Source of the DNA: Rhizobiaceae bacterium
GTDB taxonomy: Bacteria; Pseudomonadota; Alphaproteobacteria; Rhizobiales; Rhizobiaceae
DNA length: 64,000 bases
Assembly (NCBI GenBank): GCA_023953835.1
Contig: JAMLJB010000001.1
Coordinates: 3,259,501 to 3,323,500 of the forward strand
Direction: 5' to 3'
A model generated the notes under the pieces. That model saw only the letters and a list, made by a program, of their open reading frames with translations. It was not told where the DNA came from and did no database searches. The translations under genes and the position numbers were made by a program. Shown here piece by piece: positions 36,377 through 49,220 of the stretch. Positions within the stretch are counted from its first letter, which is position 1. Each line of letters begins with the position of its first letter.

Positions 36377-36988
36377 ATGTCCAAACCCGCCGGCGACCGC
36401 CACACTATGATAGAGGACGTTCTGGCGATCCTGACCGGATCGCTGGTCGTTTCCCTTGGCGTCGCCCTGTATGCGCATGCGATGCTTGCGCTTGGGGGAA
36501 ATTCCGGCCTCGCGCTGCTGCTGCAATATTCGACGGGCTGGAGCTTTGCAGTCATCTTTTCCCTTATTAACCTGCCGTTCTACCTGCTTGCTATCTGGCG
36601 GATGGGCTGGCTGTTCACGCTGCGGACCTTCGCCGCCGTCAGCCTCGTGTCGGTGTTTGTGCGCCTGACGCCGCAATGGCTTGAGTTCGGCAGGCTGGCC
36701 CCGCTCTATGCCGCCATTGCGGGCGGCTGCCTTATCGGCATCGGAATGCTGGTGCTCTTTCGCCATCGCACGGGCCTTGGCGGGATCAATATCCTTGCGA
36801 TCTGGCTTCAGGAGCGCTTCGGCTGGCGCGCCGGATATGTACAACTCGGCATCGACCTCGTCATTCTTGCCATCGCGTTTTTCATCCTGCCCGCGGACAA
36901 GATCGCCCTTTCGGTGCTTGGCGCTGTGGTGATCAACATGATCCTGGCGCTCAACCATCGTCCGGGTCGCTATGCCGGCTACAGTTGA
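36377..36988 (+). CDS. YitT-family membrane protein
   Basis: About 203 residues with five to six membrane segments (IEDVLAILTGSLVVSLGVALY, LLLQYSTGWSFAVIFSLINLPFY in part, LAPLYAAIAGGCLIGIGMLVLF, DLVILAIAFFILP). The motif RHRTGLGGINILAIWLQERFGWRAG is typical of YitT/DUF161 proteins. Function and substrate are unknown. Start is ATG at 36377 or 36407 (MIEDVLAIL). Confidence 0.78.
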   Translation: MSKPAGDRHTMIEDVLAILTGSLVVSLGVALYAHAMLALGGNSGLALLLQYSTGWSFAVIFSLINLPFYLLAIWRMGWLFTLRTFAAVSLVSVFVRLTPQWLEFGRLAPLYAAIAGGCLIGIGMLVLFRHRTGLGGINILAIWLQERFGWRAGYVQLGIDLVILAIAFFILPADKIALSVLGAVVINMILALNHRPGRYAGYS

Positions 36989-37053
36989 AGCATGGCTTTA
37001 CAGCGCATGGCCTGCCGCTTATGAAGCGGCCCTTCAATGAAAGAATCTCCTTG

Positions 37054-38185
37054 ATGCGTGCGGAAACAGAGAACCTCGTCGATGAAATCAAGCAGGGCAT
37101 AACCCTGCTGAGGAGGCATCTTTGACTGGGATCAGGCCGTAAAGCGACTTGAATACCTGAATGCCCGCTCCGAGGAGGCTGACCTGTGGAACGATCCGCA
37201 GGAAGCGCAGAAGCTCATGCGCGAGCGCCAGATGCTCGATGACGGCATCGGCGCGGTGAAACGGCTTGAACGGGCGCTTTCCGACAATATCGAGCTTATC
37301 GAGCTTGGCGAAATGGAGGGTGACGAGGGAATCGTCTCCGACGCCGAGGCTTCAATCAAGGCGATGGCGGGAGAGGTGCGCGAGCGGCAGATCGAGACGA
37401 TGCTGTCCGGCGAGGCAGACGCCAACGACACCTATCTCGAAATTCACGCGGGCGCGGGCGGAACGGAGAGCCAGGACTGGGCCAACATGCTGCTGCGCAT
37501 GTACACCCGCTGGGCGGAGCGCCGTGGCTTCAAGGTCGAAGTGCTGGAAATGCATGACGGCGAGGAAGCGGGCATCAAGTCTGCCACGCTGCACATCAAG
37601 GGCCACAATGCCTATGGCTGGCTCAAGACGGAGTCGGGTGTCCATCGGCTTGTCCGCATCTCGCCCTATGATTCGAATGCGCGCCGCCACACTTCGTTTT
37701 CGAGCGCCTGGGTATATCCGGTCATCGACGACACGATTGAGATCGACATTCCCGAGTCCGATGTGCGCATCGACACCTACCGCTCGTCCGGCGCAGGTGG
37801 CCAGCACGTCAACACGACCGATTCGGCGGTGCGCATCACACATATCCCGACCGGCATCGCCGTCGCCTGCCAGGCTGGCCGCTCACAGCACCAGAACCGC
37901 GCCAAGGCATGGGAAATGCTGCGCTCCCGGCTCTACGAGGTCGAGCTTGAAAAGCGGGAAGCGGCCGCCAGTGCGGAACAGGCTTCAAAGACGGATATAG
38001 GCTGGGGCCACCAGATTCGTTCCTACGTGCTCCAGCCCTACCAGTTGGTGAAGGACCTGCGCACAGGCGTCGAATCGACCAGCCCGTCGGATGTGCTGGA
38101 CGGCGACCTTGACCCTTTCATGGAGGCCAGCCTGGCGCACCGCATCGAGGGCGGGGCCGGCGGCGAGGTCAAGGACCTCGACTAA
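37054..38185 (+). CDS. prfB: Peptide chain release factor 2, expressed by programmed +1 frameshift
   Basis: Release factor for UGA and UAA stops. Translation starts at 37054 ([15 protein letters not shown]), reads 23 codons to CTT, then meets an in-frame TGA at 37123-37125. A +1 shift to GAC at 37124 continues through [19 protein letters not shown] to the stop at 38185, giving about 376 residues. The GGQ hydrolysis motif ([17 protein letters not shown]) is intact. The stop-recognition loop reads [13 protein letters not shown], with SPY where E. coli RF2 has SPF. The gene should be annotated as joined segments 37054-37122 and 37124-38185. Confidence 0.95.
37111..37126 (+). promoter_or_regulatory. 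prfB programmed +1 frameshift signal
   Basis: AGGAGG, a three-base spacer (CAT), then CTTTGAC reproduces the classical RF2 recoding site: an internal Shine-Dalgarno at the standard distance from the slippery CTT and the in-frame UGA. When RF2 is scarce, slow termination at UGA favours the shift, giving autoregulation. Confidence 0.93.
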
Positions 38186-38188
38186 ACC

Positions 38189-38458
38189 TCACACCATCAC
38201 GATGGCGACTTCGCCTTCCAGCGCGCCCTGATAGGCCGAGAGATGGGGTTCCTCGTCCGGCTCGCCCTGCAGCTCGCCGATCTGGTCGAGTTGCGCTTCC
38301 GCGAATCCCTCTTTCTGGAGGCCGTTCAGCGCAAGACGGACAGCCGAATCCTCGTCCGGCGCCTGAAGCATGACATGCACGCTGGATTCGGCGCCGCCCT
38401 TGCGGCGCGTGACGCGTCCGACGATGATCCAGACGATGGGCGGTTCGTTGTCGTTCAT
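38189..38458 (-). CDS. Conserved hypothetical small protein
   Basis: Unrecognised 89-residue acidic soluble protein, beginning MNDNEPPIVWIIVGRVTRRKGG and ending LEGEVAIVMV. It has no signal peptide and no membrane segment. It looks like a compact alpha/beta domain (HVMLQAPDEDSAVRLALNGLQKEGF). ATG at 38458 is chosen because upstream residues in the frame look non-native. It converges on prfB, three bases from its stop. Confidence 0.65.
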   Translation of the reverse strand: MNDNEPPIVWIIVGRVTRRKGGAESSVHVMLQAPDEDSAVRLALNGLQKEGFAEAQLDQIGELQGEPDEEPHLSAYQGALEGEVAIVMV

Positions 38459-38669
38459 TGCAAGCGATTCTCTCGATCTGTACTGGAATCGGTATGGAAA
38501 CAGGGCTTGAGCGCACCATATAGTCACTGCGCGGCTGCATTCCCACCGGCCACGGCTCGCATGCCCGGCATTTTGTTGCGGCAAGCGCCCGATTGCGAAA
38601 GATAATTACTTTGCGTTTTCGCATAGCTGTCGGGCGGTCCGGCATGGCGATTTTTCGGGGGTTTCGGGC

Positions 38670-38698
38670 TTGACGGGCAGGGGGGTTGCAGGTAGAAG
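38670..38698 (+). promoter_or_regulatory. Probable sigma-70 promoter of the str operon
   Basis: TTGACG (38670-38675), a 17-bp spacer and TAGAAG (38693-38698) match a rhizobial housekeeping promoter, which favours CTTGAC. Transcription would begin near 38705, giving an untranslated leader of about 245 nt before rpsL. The rest of the 492-bp gap 38459-38950 holds no gene. Confidence 0.65.
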
Positions 38699-38768
38699 CC
38701 GCGACGTCTGAGCCGATGTGAGGCTTGCTTTTCCGGGGCGTCGCGCCTTGGAGTTCGCCTCAAACAGG

Positions 38769-38872
38769 GTTCGTTTTACGAACGTGAAGACATTTCCGGC
38801 GTGCATGAAGCAGCAATGCTTCCTCTGCCATTTGTTCGGGCGGGAACCGTGAGAGACGGTTTTGAGCCCGAA
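38769..38872 (+). other. Structured leader of the str operon mRNA
   Basis: Two hairpins lie between the promoter and rpsL. The first is GTTCGT/ACGAAC at 38769-38783 with a TTT loop. The second, at 38835-38872, is a nested element: an outer 7-bp stem TTCGGGC/GCCCGAA, a small internal loop and an inner 6-bp stem AACCGT/ACGGTT around GAGAG. This could be an autoregulatory ribosomal-protein site; which protein binds is unknown. Confidence 0.45.
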
Positions 38873-38950
38873 TTTGCGTATGGAATGGATCGTTCAAAGC
38901 GGCCTCGAAAAGGCTTGTGACACGAGATTGAGAGACAAGAGGAAGGTTTA

Positions 38951-39322
38951 ATGCCTACCGTAAACCAGCTGATCCGCAAGCCGCGCCAGGCGCCGGCGAC
39001 GCGCAACAAGGTTCCGGCGATGCAGCAGAACCCGCAGAAGCGTGGTGTCTGCACGCGCGTCTACACGACGACGCCGAAGAAGCCGAACTCGGCGCTGCGC
39101 AAGGTTGCGAAGATCCGTCTGACCAATGGCTTCGAGGTTATCGGCTACATCCCCGGTGAAGGTCATAACCTTCAGGAGCACTCGGTCGTCATGATTCGTG
39201 GCGGTCGCGTGAAAGACCTTCCGGGTGTGCGTTACCACATCATCCGTGGCGTGCTTGACACCCAAGGCGTCAAAAACCGCAAACAGCGCCGTTCGAAATA
39301 CGGTGCGAAGCGTCCGAAGTAA
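38951..39322 (+). CDS. rpsL: 30S ribosomal protein S12
   Basis: 123-residue decoding-centre protein of the small subunit. Signature segments [27 protein letters not shown] and [13 protein letters not shown] are complete. Lys43 and Lys88, positions whose changes give streptomycin resistance, are both wild type. First gene of the str operon, and unusually not preceded by rpoC. Confidence 0.98.
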   Translation: MPTVNQLIRKPRQAPATRNKVPAMQQNPQKRGVCTRVYTTTPKKPNSALRKVAKIRLTNGFEVIGYIPGEGHNLQEHSVVMIRGGRVKDLPGVRYHIIRGVLDTQGVKNRKQRRSKYGAKRPK

Positions 39323-39380
39323 GGAATTTTTCCCGGCTTCGGCGCTTTTCTTTTTGAAGCGTCGGGCCGACGAAGATTGA

Positions 39381-39863
<483 letters not shown>

Positions 39864-39891
39864 TCGGCGCGCGAGAGACAGAGGCACTATC

Positions 39892-41982
<2,091 letters not shown>

Positions 41983-42046
41983 GTCCAAGGGCTTAGATCA
42001 GAAAGCTAATTCGCCCTGATGGGCTGGAAGGAAATGGAGACCTCAC

Positions 42047-43222
42047 ATGGCAAAAGGTAAATTTGAGCGTACGAAGCCTCATGTGAACGTTGGCACGATT
42101 GGTCACGTTGACCATGGCAAGACGTCGTTGACGGCGGCGATCACGAAGTATTTTGGCGAGTTCAAGGCGTATGACCAGATTGATGCTGCGCCTGAGGAAA
42201 AGGCACGCGGGATCACGATCTCGACGGCGCATGTGGAATATGAGACGCCGAGCCGTCACTATGCGCATGTGGACTGCCCCGGCCATGCTGACTATGTGAA
42301 GAACATGATCACGGGTGCTGCGCAGATGGACGGCGCGATCCTCGTGGTTTCGGCTGCTGACGGCCCGATGCCGCAGACGCGCGAGCACATTCTTCTGGCT
42401 CGCCAGGTTGGCGTTCCGGCGATTGTGGTTTTCCTGAACAAGGTCGACCAGGTCGACGATGAAGAGCTTCTTGAGCTTGTCGAGCTTGAGGTTCGCGAAT
42501 TGCTGTCGAAGTACGAGTTCCCGGGCGACGACATTCCGATTGTCAAGGGTTCGGCGCTTGCCGCTCTGGAAGACAGCAACAAGGAGATCGGCGAGAACGC
42601 GATCCGCAAGCTGATGGAAGAGGTTGACCGCTACATCCCGACGCCGGAGCGTCCGGTTGACAAGCCGTTCCTGATGCCGATCGAGGACGTGTTCTCGATT
42701 TCGGGTCGCGGCACGGTCGTGACGGGTCGCGTCGAGCGCGGCATCGTCAAGGTCGGCGAGGAACTTGAGATCGTCGGCATTCGCCCGACGACGAAGACGA
42801 CCTGCACGGGCGTCGAGATGTTCCGCAAGCTGCTCGATCAGGGCCAGGCTGGCGACAACATCGGCGCGCTGTTGCGCGGCGTGGACCGTGACGGCGTGGA
42901 GCGTGGCCAGGTTCTGGCCAAGCCCGGCTCGGTGAAGCCGCACAAGAAGTTCAAGGCGGAAGCCTACATCCTGACGAAGGAAGAGGGCGGCCGTCATACG
43001 CCGTTCTTCACGAACTACCGTCCGCAGTTCTATTTCCGCACGACGGACGTGACGGGCATCGTGACGCTTCCGGCAGGCACTGAAATGGTGATGCCCGGCG
43101 ACAATGTGACGGTCGATGTTGAACTGATCGTGCCGGTCGCCATGGAAGAGAAGCTGCGCTTCGCCATCCGCGAAGGCGGCCGAACCGTCGGCGCAGGCGT
43201 CGTCGCTTCCATCATCGAGTAA
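42047..43222 (+). CDS. tuf: Elongation factor Tu
   Basis: 391-residue GTPase that delivers aminoacyl-t[29 protein letters not shown] and the switch I segment [10 protein letters not shown] are complete, with C-terminal domain residues [14 protein letters not shown]. Many alphaproteobacteria carry a second identical copy upstream of tRNA-Trp/secE; in this window the region before tRNA-Trp holds rplQ instead, so this is the only copy visible. Confidence 0.98.
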   Translation: MAKGKFERTKPHVNVGTIGHVDHGKTSLTAAITKYFGEFKAYDQIDAAPEEKARGITISTAHVEYETPSRHYAHVDCPGHADYVKNMITGAAQMDGAILVVSAADGPMPQTREHILLARQVGVPAIVVFLNKVDQVDDEELLELVELEVRELLSKYEFPGDDIPIVKGSALAALEDSNKEIGENAIRKLMEEVDRYIPTPERPVDKPFLMPIEDVFSISGRGTVVTGRVERGIVKVGEELEIVGIRPTTKTTCTGVEMFRKLLDQGQAGDNIGALLRGVDRDGVERGQVLAKPGSVKPHKKFKAEAYILTKEEGGRHTPFFTNYRPQFYFRTTDVTGIVTLPAGTEMVMPGDNVTVDVELIVPVAMEEKLRFAIREGGRTVGAGVVASIIE

Positions 43223-43288
43223 GAAAACAATGATCTGTCGCGGGCGGGAATTCGCCCGCGCCGCGCCAGAACAAGGAAAACAGACGTG

Positions 43289-43597
43289 ATGAACGGCCAA
43301 AATATCCGTATTCGCCTCAAGGCGTTTGACCATCGTGTGCTTGACGCTTCGACCCGCGAAATCGTGTCGACGGCAAAGCGCACCGGCGCGAATGTCCGTG
43401 GGCCGATTCCGCTGCCGACCCGGATCGAAAAGTTCACCGTGAACCGGTCGCCGCACATCGACAAGAAGAGCCGCGAGCAGTTCGAAATGCGTACGCACAA
43501 GCGTTTGCTCGACATCGTTGATCCGACGCCGCAGACCGTGGATGCGCTCATGAAGCTCGACCTGGCGGCAGGTGTCGACGTCGAAATCAAGCTCTAA
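43289..43597 (+). CDS. rpsJ: 30S ribosomal protein S10
   Basis: 102-residue S10/NusE, part of the small-subunit head and of the transcription antitermination complex with Nus[20 protein letters not shown] and [23 protein letters not shown] in part are typical. ATG at 43289 is preferred to GTG three bases upstream. First gene of the S10 operon; 66 bp separate it from tuf. Confidence 0.97.
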   Translation: MNGQNIRIRLKAFDHRVLDASTREIVSTAKRTGANVRGPIPLPTRIEKFTVNRSPHIDKKSREQFEMRTHKRLLDIVDPTPQTVDALMKLDLAAGVDVEIKL

Positions 43598-43658
43598 GCG
43601 GGCAGGAACATGAGCCGGCGGGCACAACCTAAAGGCTCCTCTGAAGGAAAATGAACCA

Positions 43659-44375
43659 ATGCGTTCAGGTGTGATAGCTCAGAAGATCGGGATGACCCGC
43701 GTCTACAACGACGCGGGCGAGCATATCCCGGTAACGGTTCTCCGGATGGAGAATTGCCAGGTCGTGGCGCAGCGCACGGCGGAGAAGAATGGCTACACTG
43801 CCGTTCAGCTCGGCGTGGGGCTGGCCAAGGTAAAGAATACCTCGAAGGCCTTGCGCGGACATTTCGCCAAGGCTTCTGTCGAGCCGAAGTCGAAGCTCGC
43901 CGAGTTCCGCGTTTCCCCGGAAAACATGCTCGATGTCGGCGCGGAAATCACGGCGGACCATTTCGTCGCGGGCCAGAAGGTTGACGTGACAGGCACTTCC
44001 ACCGGCAAGGGCTTCCAGGGTGTCATGAAGCGCCACAATTTCGGTGGCGGTCGTGCAACGCACGGTAACTCTGTGTCGCACCGCGTGCATGGTTCGACCG
44101 GTCAACGCCAGGATCCCGGCAAGGTATTCAAGGGCAAGAAGATGGCCGGCCACATGGGTGCTTCCCGGGTAACCACGCAGAATGTCGAGGTCCACGCGAC
44201 GGACACCGATCGTGGATTGATTCTGGTACGTGGCGCGGTGCCGGGCACCAAGGGTGCATGGATCCTCGTCCGCGACGCCGTGAAGGTTCCGCTGCCGGAG
44301 AATGCGCCGAAGCCGGCTGCGTTGCGCGCGTCTGCGGCCAAGAATGAAGCTCCGGCTGTTGAAGGAGCCGAATAA
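43659..44375 (+). CDS. rplC: 50S ribosomal protein L3
   Basis: 238-residue early-assembly 23S rRNA binding protein near the peptidyl transferase centre. The L3 signature [20 protein letters not shown] is present. An Ala/Pro-rich extension of about 25 residues at the C-terminus ([17 protein letters not shown]) exceeds the E. coli length. Its stop shares one base with the rplD start. Confidence 0.97.
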   Translation: MRSGVIAQKIGMTRVYNDAGEHIPVTVLRMENCQVVAQRTAEKNGYTAVQLGVGLAKVKNTSKALRGHFAKASVEPKSKLAEFRVSPENMLDVGAEITADHFVAGQKVDVTGTSTGKGFQGVMKRHNFGGGRATHGNSVSHRVHGSTGQRQDPGKVFKGKKMAGHMGASRVTTQNVEVHATDTDRGLILVRGAVPGTKGAWILVRDAVKVPLPENAPKPAALRASAAKNEAPAVEGAE

Positions 44376-44995
44376 TGGACCTGAAGATTACAACTCTGGC
44401 CGGCAAGGATGCCGGCAAGCTGGAACTCTCGGATGAGATTTTCGGCCTTGAGCCTCGCGAGGACATCCTTCAGCGCGTCGTGCGCTGGCAGTTGGCCAAG
44501 AAGCAGCAGGGCACGCATCAGGCGAAAGGCCGTGCGGACATCGCGCGCACCGGCGCCAAGATGTACAAGCAGAAAGGTACGGGCCGCGCCCGTCACTCCT
44601 CCGCTCGAGCTCCGCAGTTTCGCGGCGGCGGCAAGGCGCATGGGCCGGTGGCACGCAGCCATGAGCATGACCTGCCCAAGAAGGTACGCGCACTCGGCCT
44701 GAAGCATGCTCTGTCCGCCAAGGCGAAGGCGTCGAACATCATCGTGGTCGATGAACTGAAGCTGGCTGAGGCCAAGACGAAGGCGCTGGCGGCGAATTTC
44801 GAGACGCTGGGTCTGACCAACGCCTTGTTCATTGGCGGCGCCGAGGTCGACCAGAATTTCGCCCGCGCGGCGCGTGCGCTGCGCAATATCGATGTGCTGC
44901 CGGTGCAGGGCATCAATGTTTACGACATTCTGCGCCGTGGCACGCTGGTCCTGTCGAAGGCCGCTGTCGAGGCTCTTGAGGAGCGCTTCAAATGA
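44375..44995 (+). CDS. rplD: 50S ribosomal protein L4
   Basis: 206-residue exit-tunnel protein. The extended loop [20 protein letters not shown] that reaches the tunnel is intact. In E. coli L4 also controls the S10 operon; no equivalent leader was identified here. It overlaps rplC by one base and rplW by four. Confidence 0.97.
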   Translation: MDLKITTLAGKDAGKLELSDEIFGLEPREDILQRVVRWQLAKKQQGTHQAKGRADIARTGAKMYKQKGTGRARHSSARAPQFRGGGKAHGPVARSHEHDLPKKVRALGLKHALSAKAKASNIIVVDELKLAEAKTKALAANFETLGLTNALFIGGAEVDQNFARAARALRNIDVLPVQGINVYDILRRGTLVLSKAAVEALEERFK

Positions 44996-45285
44996 CCGAT
45001 CTCCGCCACTATGACGTGATCGTCAGCCCGGCGATCACCGAAAAGTCGACCATGGCCTCCGAGCAGAACCAGGTCGTTTTCAATGTCGCGCGCAAGGCGA
45101 CAAAGCCTGAAATCAAGGCCGCGGTGGAAGCGCTGTTCGGCGTCAAGGTGACGGGCGTCAACACTTTGGTCCGCAAGGGCAAGATCAAGCGGTTTCGCGG
45201 AACTGTCGGCCGCTTGAGCGACGTGAAGAGGGCAGTCGTGACGCTCGCCGACGGCGACTCGATCGACGTCGCCACGGGGCTCTGA
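44992..45285 (+). CDS. rplW: 50S ribosomal protein L23
   Basis: 97-residue protein at the tunnel exit, docking site for trigger factor and [23 protein letters not shown] and the C-terminal [20 protein letters not shown] are diagnostic. Its ATG overlaps the rplD stop as ATGA, so the pair is translationally coupled. Confidence 0.97.
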   Translation: MTDLRHYDVIVSPAITEKSTMASEQNQVVFNVARKATKPEIKAAVEALFGVKVTGVNTLVRKGKIKRFRGTVGRLSDVKRAVVTLADGDSIDVATGL

Positions 45286-45307
45286 GCAGGGGCGCGAGGA
45301 TAGAACA

Positions 45308-46141
45308 ATGGCATTGAAAACATATAAGCCGACGACGCCGAGCACCCGCCAGCTTGTTCTGGTTGACCGCTCGAGCCTGTACAAGGGAAAGCCGGTCAAG
45401 GGCTTGACTGAGGGCCTGACCAAGTCGGGTGGCCGCAACAATTACGGTCGCATCACGGCGCGCTTCATCGGCGGCGGTCACAAGCGGACCTATCGCATCA
45501 TCGACTTCAAGCGCCGCAAGTTCGACATGACGGCGACCGTCGAGCGGCTTGAGTATGACCCGAACCGGTCGGCTTTCATCGCGCTCATCAAGTATGAGGA
45601 CGGTGAGTTGAACTACATCCTGGCGCCGCAGCGCCTTGCTGCCGGCGACAAGGTCGTGGCAGGTGAGGCTGTGGATGTGAAGCCGGGCAATGCGATGCCG
45701 CTGTCAGCGATGCCTGTCGGCACCATAGTCCACAATGTCGAGCTCAAGCCCGGCAAGGGTGGTCAGGTCGCACGTTCGGCGGGCACATATGCGCAGCTCG
45801 TCGGTCGCGACCAGGGCATGGCAATTCTTCGCCTGAATTCAGGTGAGCAGCGGATCGTGAACGGCTCCTGCCTGGCGACGGTCGGCGCGGTCTCTAACCC
45901 GGACCACGGCAACGTGAACCTCGGCAAAGCGGGCCGCAAGGTCTGGCTCGGCAAGCGTCCGCACAATCGCGGCGTCACCATGAACCCCGTCGACCATCCG
46001 CACGGCGGCGGCGAAGGCCGCACGTCCGGCGGTCGTCATCCGGTCACGCCGTGGGGCAAGCCGACCAAGGGCAAGAAGACCCGGTCCAACAAGTCGACCG
46101 ACAAGTTCATCATGCGCTCGCGCCACGCGCGCAAGAGCTAA
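45308..46141 (+). CDS. rplB: 50S ribosomal protein L2
   Basis: 277-residue core protein needed for subunit joining and peptidyl transfer. [20 protein letters not shown] begins the protein, and the conserved [20 protein letters not shown] segment near the C-terminus contains the functionally important histidine. It follows rplW by 22 bp. Confidence 0.98.
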   Translation: MALKTYKPTTPSTRQLVLVDRSSLYKGKPVKGLTEGLTKSGGRNNYGRITARFIGGGHKRTYRIIDFKRRKFDMTATVERLEYDPNRSAFIALIKYEDGELNYILAPQRLAAGDKVVAGEAVDVKPGNAMPLSAMPVGTIVHNVELKPGKGGQVARSAGTYAQLVGRDQGMAILRLNSGEQRIVNGSCLATVGAVSNPDHGNVNLGKAGRKVWLGKRPHNRGVTMNPVDHPHGGGEGRTSGGRHPVTPWGKPTKGKKTRSNKSTDKFIMRSRHARKS

Positions 46142-46156
46142 GAGAGGTAGTCAGAC

Positions 46157-46435
46157 GTGTCCCGTTCAGTTTGGAAAGGCCCGTTTGTCGACGGCTTCCT
46201 GCTCAAGAAGGCAGAGAAGGTCCGCGAAGGCGGACGCAGCGAGGTCATCAAGATGTGGAGCCGTCGTTCGACGATCCTTCCGCAGTTCGTTGGTCTCACC
46301 TTTGGCGTTTACAACGGCCAGAAGCACATTCCGGTGTCCGTCTCCGAAGAGATGGTTGGCCACAAGTTCGGTGAGTTCGCTCCGACCCGTACCTATTACG
46401 GCCATGGCGCGGACAAGAAGGCGAAGAGGAAGTAA
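46157..46435 (+). CDS. rpsS: 30S ribosomal protein S19
   Basis: 92-residue head protein. [29 protein letters not shown] [12 protein letters not shown] region and [20 protein letters not shown] are typical. The start is taken at 46157 after a GAGAGGTAG region. It lies 15 bp after rplB and 2 bp before rplV. Confidence 0.97.
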   Translation: MSRSVWKGPFVDGFLLKKAEKVREGGRSEVIKMWSRRSTILPQFVGLTFGVYNGQKHIPVSVSEEMVGHKFGEFAPTRTYYGHGADKKAKRK

Positions 46436-46437
46436 CA

Positions 46438-46824
46438 ATGAGCAAGCCAAAAGCCCCGCGCCGGCTTGCTGACAACGAGGCCCGTGCGGTTCTCCGCACC
46501 ATCCGCGTCAGCCCGCAGAAGCTGAACCTTGTCGCCGCGCTCATTCGCGGCAAGAAGGTTGCGACGGCGCTCAACGATCTTGAGTTTTCGCGCAAGCGTA
46601 TCGCCGGAACCGTTAAGAAGACGCTGGAATCCGCGATTGCCAATGCCGAAAACAATCATAGCCTCGATGTCGACGCGCTGGTCGTCGCCGAAGCCTATGT
46701 CGGCAAGTCGATCGTGATGAAGCGCTTCCATGCACGTGGCCGTGGCCGCGCAAGCCGGATCGAAAAGCCGTTTTCGCATCTCACGATCGTCGTTCGCGAA
46801 GTCGAAGAGAAGGAGGCCGCATAA
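46438..46824 (+). CDS. rplV: 50S ribosomal protein L22
   Basis: 128-residue exit-tunnel protein. [20 protein letters not shown] and the beta-hairpin [20 protein letters not shown] are conserved. Its TAA stop shares a base with the rpsC ATG. Confidence 0.97.
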   Translation: MSKPKAPRRLADNEARAVLRTIRVSPQKLNLVAALIRGKKVATALNDLEFSRKRIAGTVKKTLESAIANAENNHSLDVDALVVAEAYVGKSIVMKRFHARGRGRASRIEKPFSHLTIVVREVEEKEAA

Positions 46825-47546
46825 TGGGTCAGAAAGTCAATCCGATCGGTCTTCGCCTCGGCATCAACCGGACGTGGGATTCGCGCTGGTATGCCAACAC
46901 CGGCGAATACGGCAAGCTGCTGCATGAGGATCTCAAAATCCGTGAGTACCTGATGAAGGAACTTAAGCAGGCTGCGGTTTCGAAGGTCGTCATCGAGCGC
47001 CCGCACAAGAAGTGCCGGGTGACGATCCACGCAGGTCGTCCGGGTCTGGTGATCGGCAAGAAGGGCGCCGACATCGAGAAGCTGCGCAAGAAGCTGACTG
47101 AGATGACGAAGTCGGAAACGCACCTCAACATCGTTGAGGTTCGTAAGCCGGAAATCGACGCAACGCTGATCGCGCAGTCCATCGCACAGCAGCTTGAGCG
47201 CCGCATCGCTTTCCGTCGCGCCATGAAGCGTGCCGTTCAGTCGGCCATGCGCCTCGGCGCGGAAGGGATCCGCATCAACTGCTCGGGCCGCCTCGGTGGC
47301 GCAGAAATCGCACGTATGGAATGGTATCGCGAAGGTCGCGTGCCGCTTCACACGCTGCGTGCAGATGTGGATTTCGGCACCGCCGAAGCACAAACAGCCT
47401 ACGGCATCTGCGGCGTCAAGGTCTGGGTTTTCAAGGGCGAGATCCTTGAGCATGACCCGATGGCTTCCGAGCGTCGTGCAACCGAAGGCGATCATTCGGG
47501 CGAGCGTCAGGGCGGTCGTCGCCGTCCCGATCGCGAAGCCGCCTGA
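46824..47546 (+). CDS. rpsC: 30S ribosomal protein S3
   Basis: 240-residue mRNA-entry protein with an N-terminal KH domain ([18 protein letters not shown], GxxG loop intact) and the S3 C-terminal domain ([20 protein letters not shown]). The last 25 residues form an acidic and Arg-rich tail ending RRRPDREAA, as in many alphaproteobacteria. Confidence 0.97.
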   Translation: MGQKVNPIGLRLGINRTWDSRWYANTGEYGKLLHEDLKIREYLMKELKQAAVSKVVIERPHKKCRVTIHAGRPGLVIGKKGADIEKLRKKLTEMTKSETHLNIVEVRKPEIDATLIAQSIAQQLERRIAFRRAMKRAVQSAMRLGAEGIRINCSGRLGGAEIARMEWYREGRVPLHTLRADVDFGTAEAQTAYGICGVKVWVFKGEILEHDPMASERRATEGDHSGERQGGRRRPDREAA

Positions 47547-47576
47547 GCGGCCTAGGGAATTTGGAGAACAAGAACA

Positions 47577-47990
47577 ATGCTGCAGCCAAAGCGCACAAAG
47601 TTCCGTAAGCAGTTCAAGGGCCGCATCCACGGCACTGCGAAGGGCGGCACCAATCTCGACTTCGGCGGCTTCGGTCTGAAGGCGCTTGAGCCGAACCGCG
47701 TCACCGCGCGTGAGATCGAAGCGGCTCGCCGGGCGATCACCCGCGAGATGAAGCGTCAGGGTCGTGTCTGGATCCGCATTTTCCCGGATGTGCCAGTGAC
47801 GTCCAAGCCGACCGAAGTCCGCATGGGCAAGGGCAAGGGCGCGGTGGACTACTGGGCCGCGCGCATCAAGCCGGGTCGTATCATGTTCGAGATCGATGGC
47901 GTCAGCGAGGAAGTGGCTCGCGAGGCGCTTCGTCTTGGAGCGGCGAAGCTGTCGGTCCGCACGCGCTTCGTACAGCGCATCGCCGAATAA
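47577..47990 (+). CDS. rplP: 50S ribosomal protein L16
   Basis: 137-residue protein near the A-site tRNA elbow. [39 protein letters not shown] and [16 protein letters not shown] are diagnostic; the arginine targeted by YcfD-type hydroxylation elsewhere is in the PTEVRMGKG stretch. It follows rpsC by 30 bp and precedes rpmC by 11 bp. Confidence 0.97.
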   Translation: MLQPKRTKFRKQFKGRIHGTAKGGTNLDFGGFGLKALEPNRVTAREIEAARRAITREMKRQGRVWIRIFPDVPVTSKPTEVRMGKGKGAVDYWAARIKPGRIMFEIDGVSEEVAREALRLGAAKLSVRTRFVQRIAE

Positions 47991-48001
47991 GGAACGCTGA
48001 G

Positions 48002-48211
48002 ATGAAAGCCTCGCAGATCAGAACCAAGACCACCGACGAGTTGGACACCGACCTCGCCGACCTCAAGAAGGAGCAGTTCAACCTGCGCTTCCAGAAGGCG
48101 ACGGGCCAGCTCGAAAAGACTGGCCGCATCAAGGAAGTGCGCCGCGACATCGCGCGCATCAAGACCATTGCTGCGGAAAAGGCGGCCCCGGGCCGCAAGA
48201 ACAAGGCTTAA
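48002..48211 (+). CDS. rpmC: 50S ribosomal protein L29
   Basis: 69-residue two-helix protein at the tunnel exit. [20 protein letters not shown] and [20 protein letters not shown] are characteristic. Between rplP and rpsQ with short gaps, consistent with one S10 operon transcript. Confidence 0.96.
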   Translation: MKASQIRTKTTDELDTDLADLKKEQFNLRFQKATGQLEKTGRIKEVRRDIARIKTIAAEKAAPGRKNKA

Positions 48212-48222
48212 GGACGAGAATT

Positions 48223-48465
48223 ATGCCAAAGCGCGTTTTGCAGGGCACTGTCGTCAGCGACAAGAACGAGAAGACGGTAGTCGTCAAGGTCGAGCGTCGC
48301 TTCACGCATCCCGTCATGAAGAAGACCGTGCGCCTTTCCAAGAAGTACAAGGCGCACGATGAGAACAATGCCTACAAGGTTGGCGATACGGTGTTCATCC
48401 AGGAATCGAAGCCGATTTCGAAGGACAAGCGCTGGGTCGTCCTGAGCCCTGAGCAGGCTCGATAG
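48223..48465 (+). CDS. rpsQ: 30S ribosomal protein S17
   Basis: 80-residue primary 16S rRNA binding protein of the body domain. [20 protein letters not shown] and the motif [20 protein letters not shown] are diagnostic. Last gene of the S10 cluster; a 62-bp gap follows before rplN. Confidence 0.97.
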   Translation: MPKRVLQGTVVSDKNEKTVVVKVERRFTHPVMKKTVRLSKKYKAHDENNAYKVGDTVFIQESKPISKDKRWVVLSPEQAR

Positions 48466-48527
48466 AAACAGAATTGCCGGGCCGGGCATCTAGCCAGCCC
48501 GGTGCATGAAAAAGAAGGCGGTCAGTC

Positions 48528-48896
48528 ATGATCCAGATGCAAACAAACCTCGACGTCGCTGACAATTCCGGCGCGCGTCGTGTCATGTGCATCAAGGTGC
48601 TGGGCGGCTCCAAGCGGAAATACGCTTCGGTCGGCGACATCATCGTCGTTTCGATCAAGGAAGCCATTCCGCGCGGCCGCGTGAAGAAGGGCGATGTGAT
48701 GAAGGCGGTCGTGGTGCGCACGGCCAAGGACATTCGCCGTCCGGACGGCAGCGTGATCCGTTTCGACAAGAACGCAGCTGTTCTGGTCGACAACAAGAAA
48801 GAGCCAATCGGCACGCGTATCTTCGGTCCGGTTCCGCGCGAGCTTCGCGGCAAGAACCACATGAAGATCATCTCGCTCGCGCCTGAAGTGCTGTAA
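48528..48896 (+). CDS. rplN: 50S ribosomal protein L14
   Basis: 122-residue subunit-interface protein. [20 protein letters not shown] and [20 protein letters not shown] are diagnostic. First gene of the spc cluster; it partners with L19 and is a target of RsfS in other bacteria. Confidence 0.98.
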   Translation: MIQMQTNLDVADNSGARRVMCIKVLGGSKRKYASVGDIIVVSIKEAIPRGRVKKGDVMKAVVVRTAKDIRRPDGSVIRFDKNAAVLVDNKKEPIGTRIFGPVPRELRGKNHMKIISLAPEVL

Positions 48897-48908
48897 GGAG
48901 CCGGAAAG

Positions 48909-49220
48909 ATGCAAAAGATCCGTAAGGGCGACCAGGTCGTCGTGCTGACCGGCAAGGACAAAGGCCGCAGCGGTGAAGTGCTTCGGGTATTGCCGAAGGA
49001 CGACAAAGCCGTGGTGCGTGGCGTCAATGTCGTGCAGCGTCACCAGAAGCAGTCCCAGACCCAGCAGGGCGGTATCGTTAGAAAAGAAGCGCCGGTCCAC
49101 CTGTCGAACATCGCCGTGGCCGATCCGAAGGACGGCAAGCCGACCCGCGTGGGCTTTGAGGTTCGCGACGGCAAGAAGGTGCGTGTCGCCAAGCGCTCGG
49201 GAGCAGTGATCAATGGCTAA
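48909..49220 (+). CDS. rplX: 50S ribosomal protein L24
   Basis: 103-residue assembly-initiator protein with a KOW motif ([20 protein letters not shown]). The [20 protein letters not shown] segment is typical. Its end overlaps rplE by 8 bp. Confidence 0.97.
   Translation: MQKIRKGDQVVVLTGKDKGRSGEVLRVLPKDDKAVVRGVNVVQRHQKQSQTQQGGIVRKEAPVHLSNIAVADPKDGKPTRVGFEVRDGKKVRVAKRSGAVING

Noticed and set aside
36191..36958. A minus-strand frame continuous with the YciI gene that would make a 385-residue protein
   Set aside because: The YciI domain starts at the ATG at 36190 with AGGAG just upstream. The extra 256 residues are hydrophilic, low in information and antisense to the well-formed YitT membrane protein gene.
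37123..37125. In-frame TGA in prfB read as a disabling mutation or sequencing error
   Set aside because: The AGGAGG-CAT-CTTTGAC context is the classical programmed frameshift site, and the +1 frame is intact to the end.
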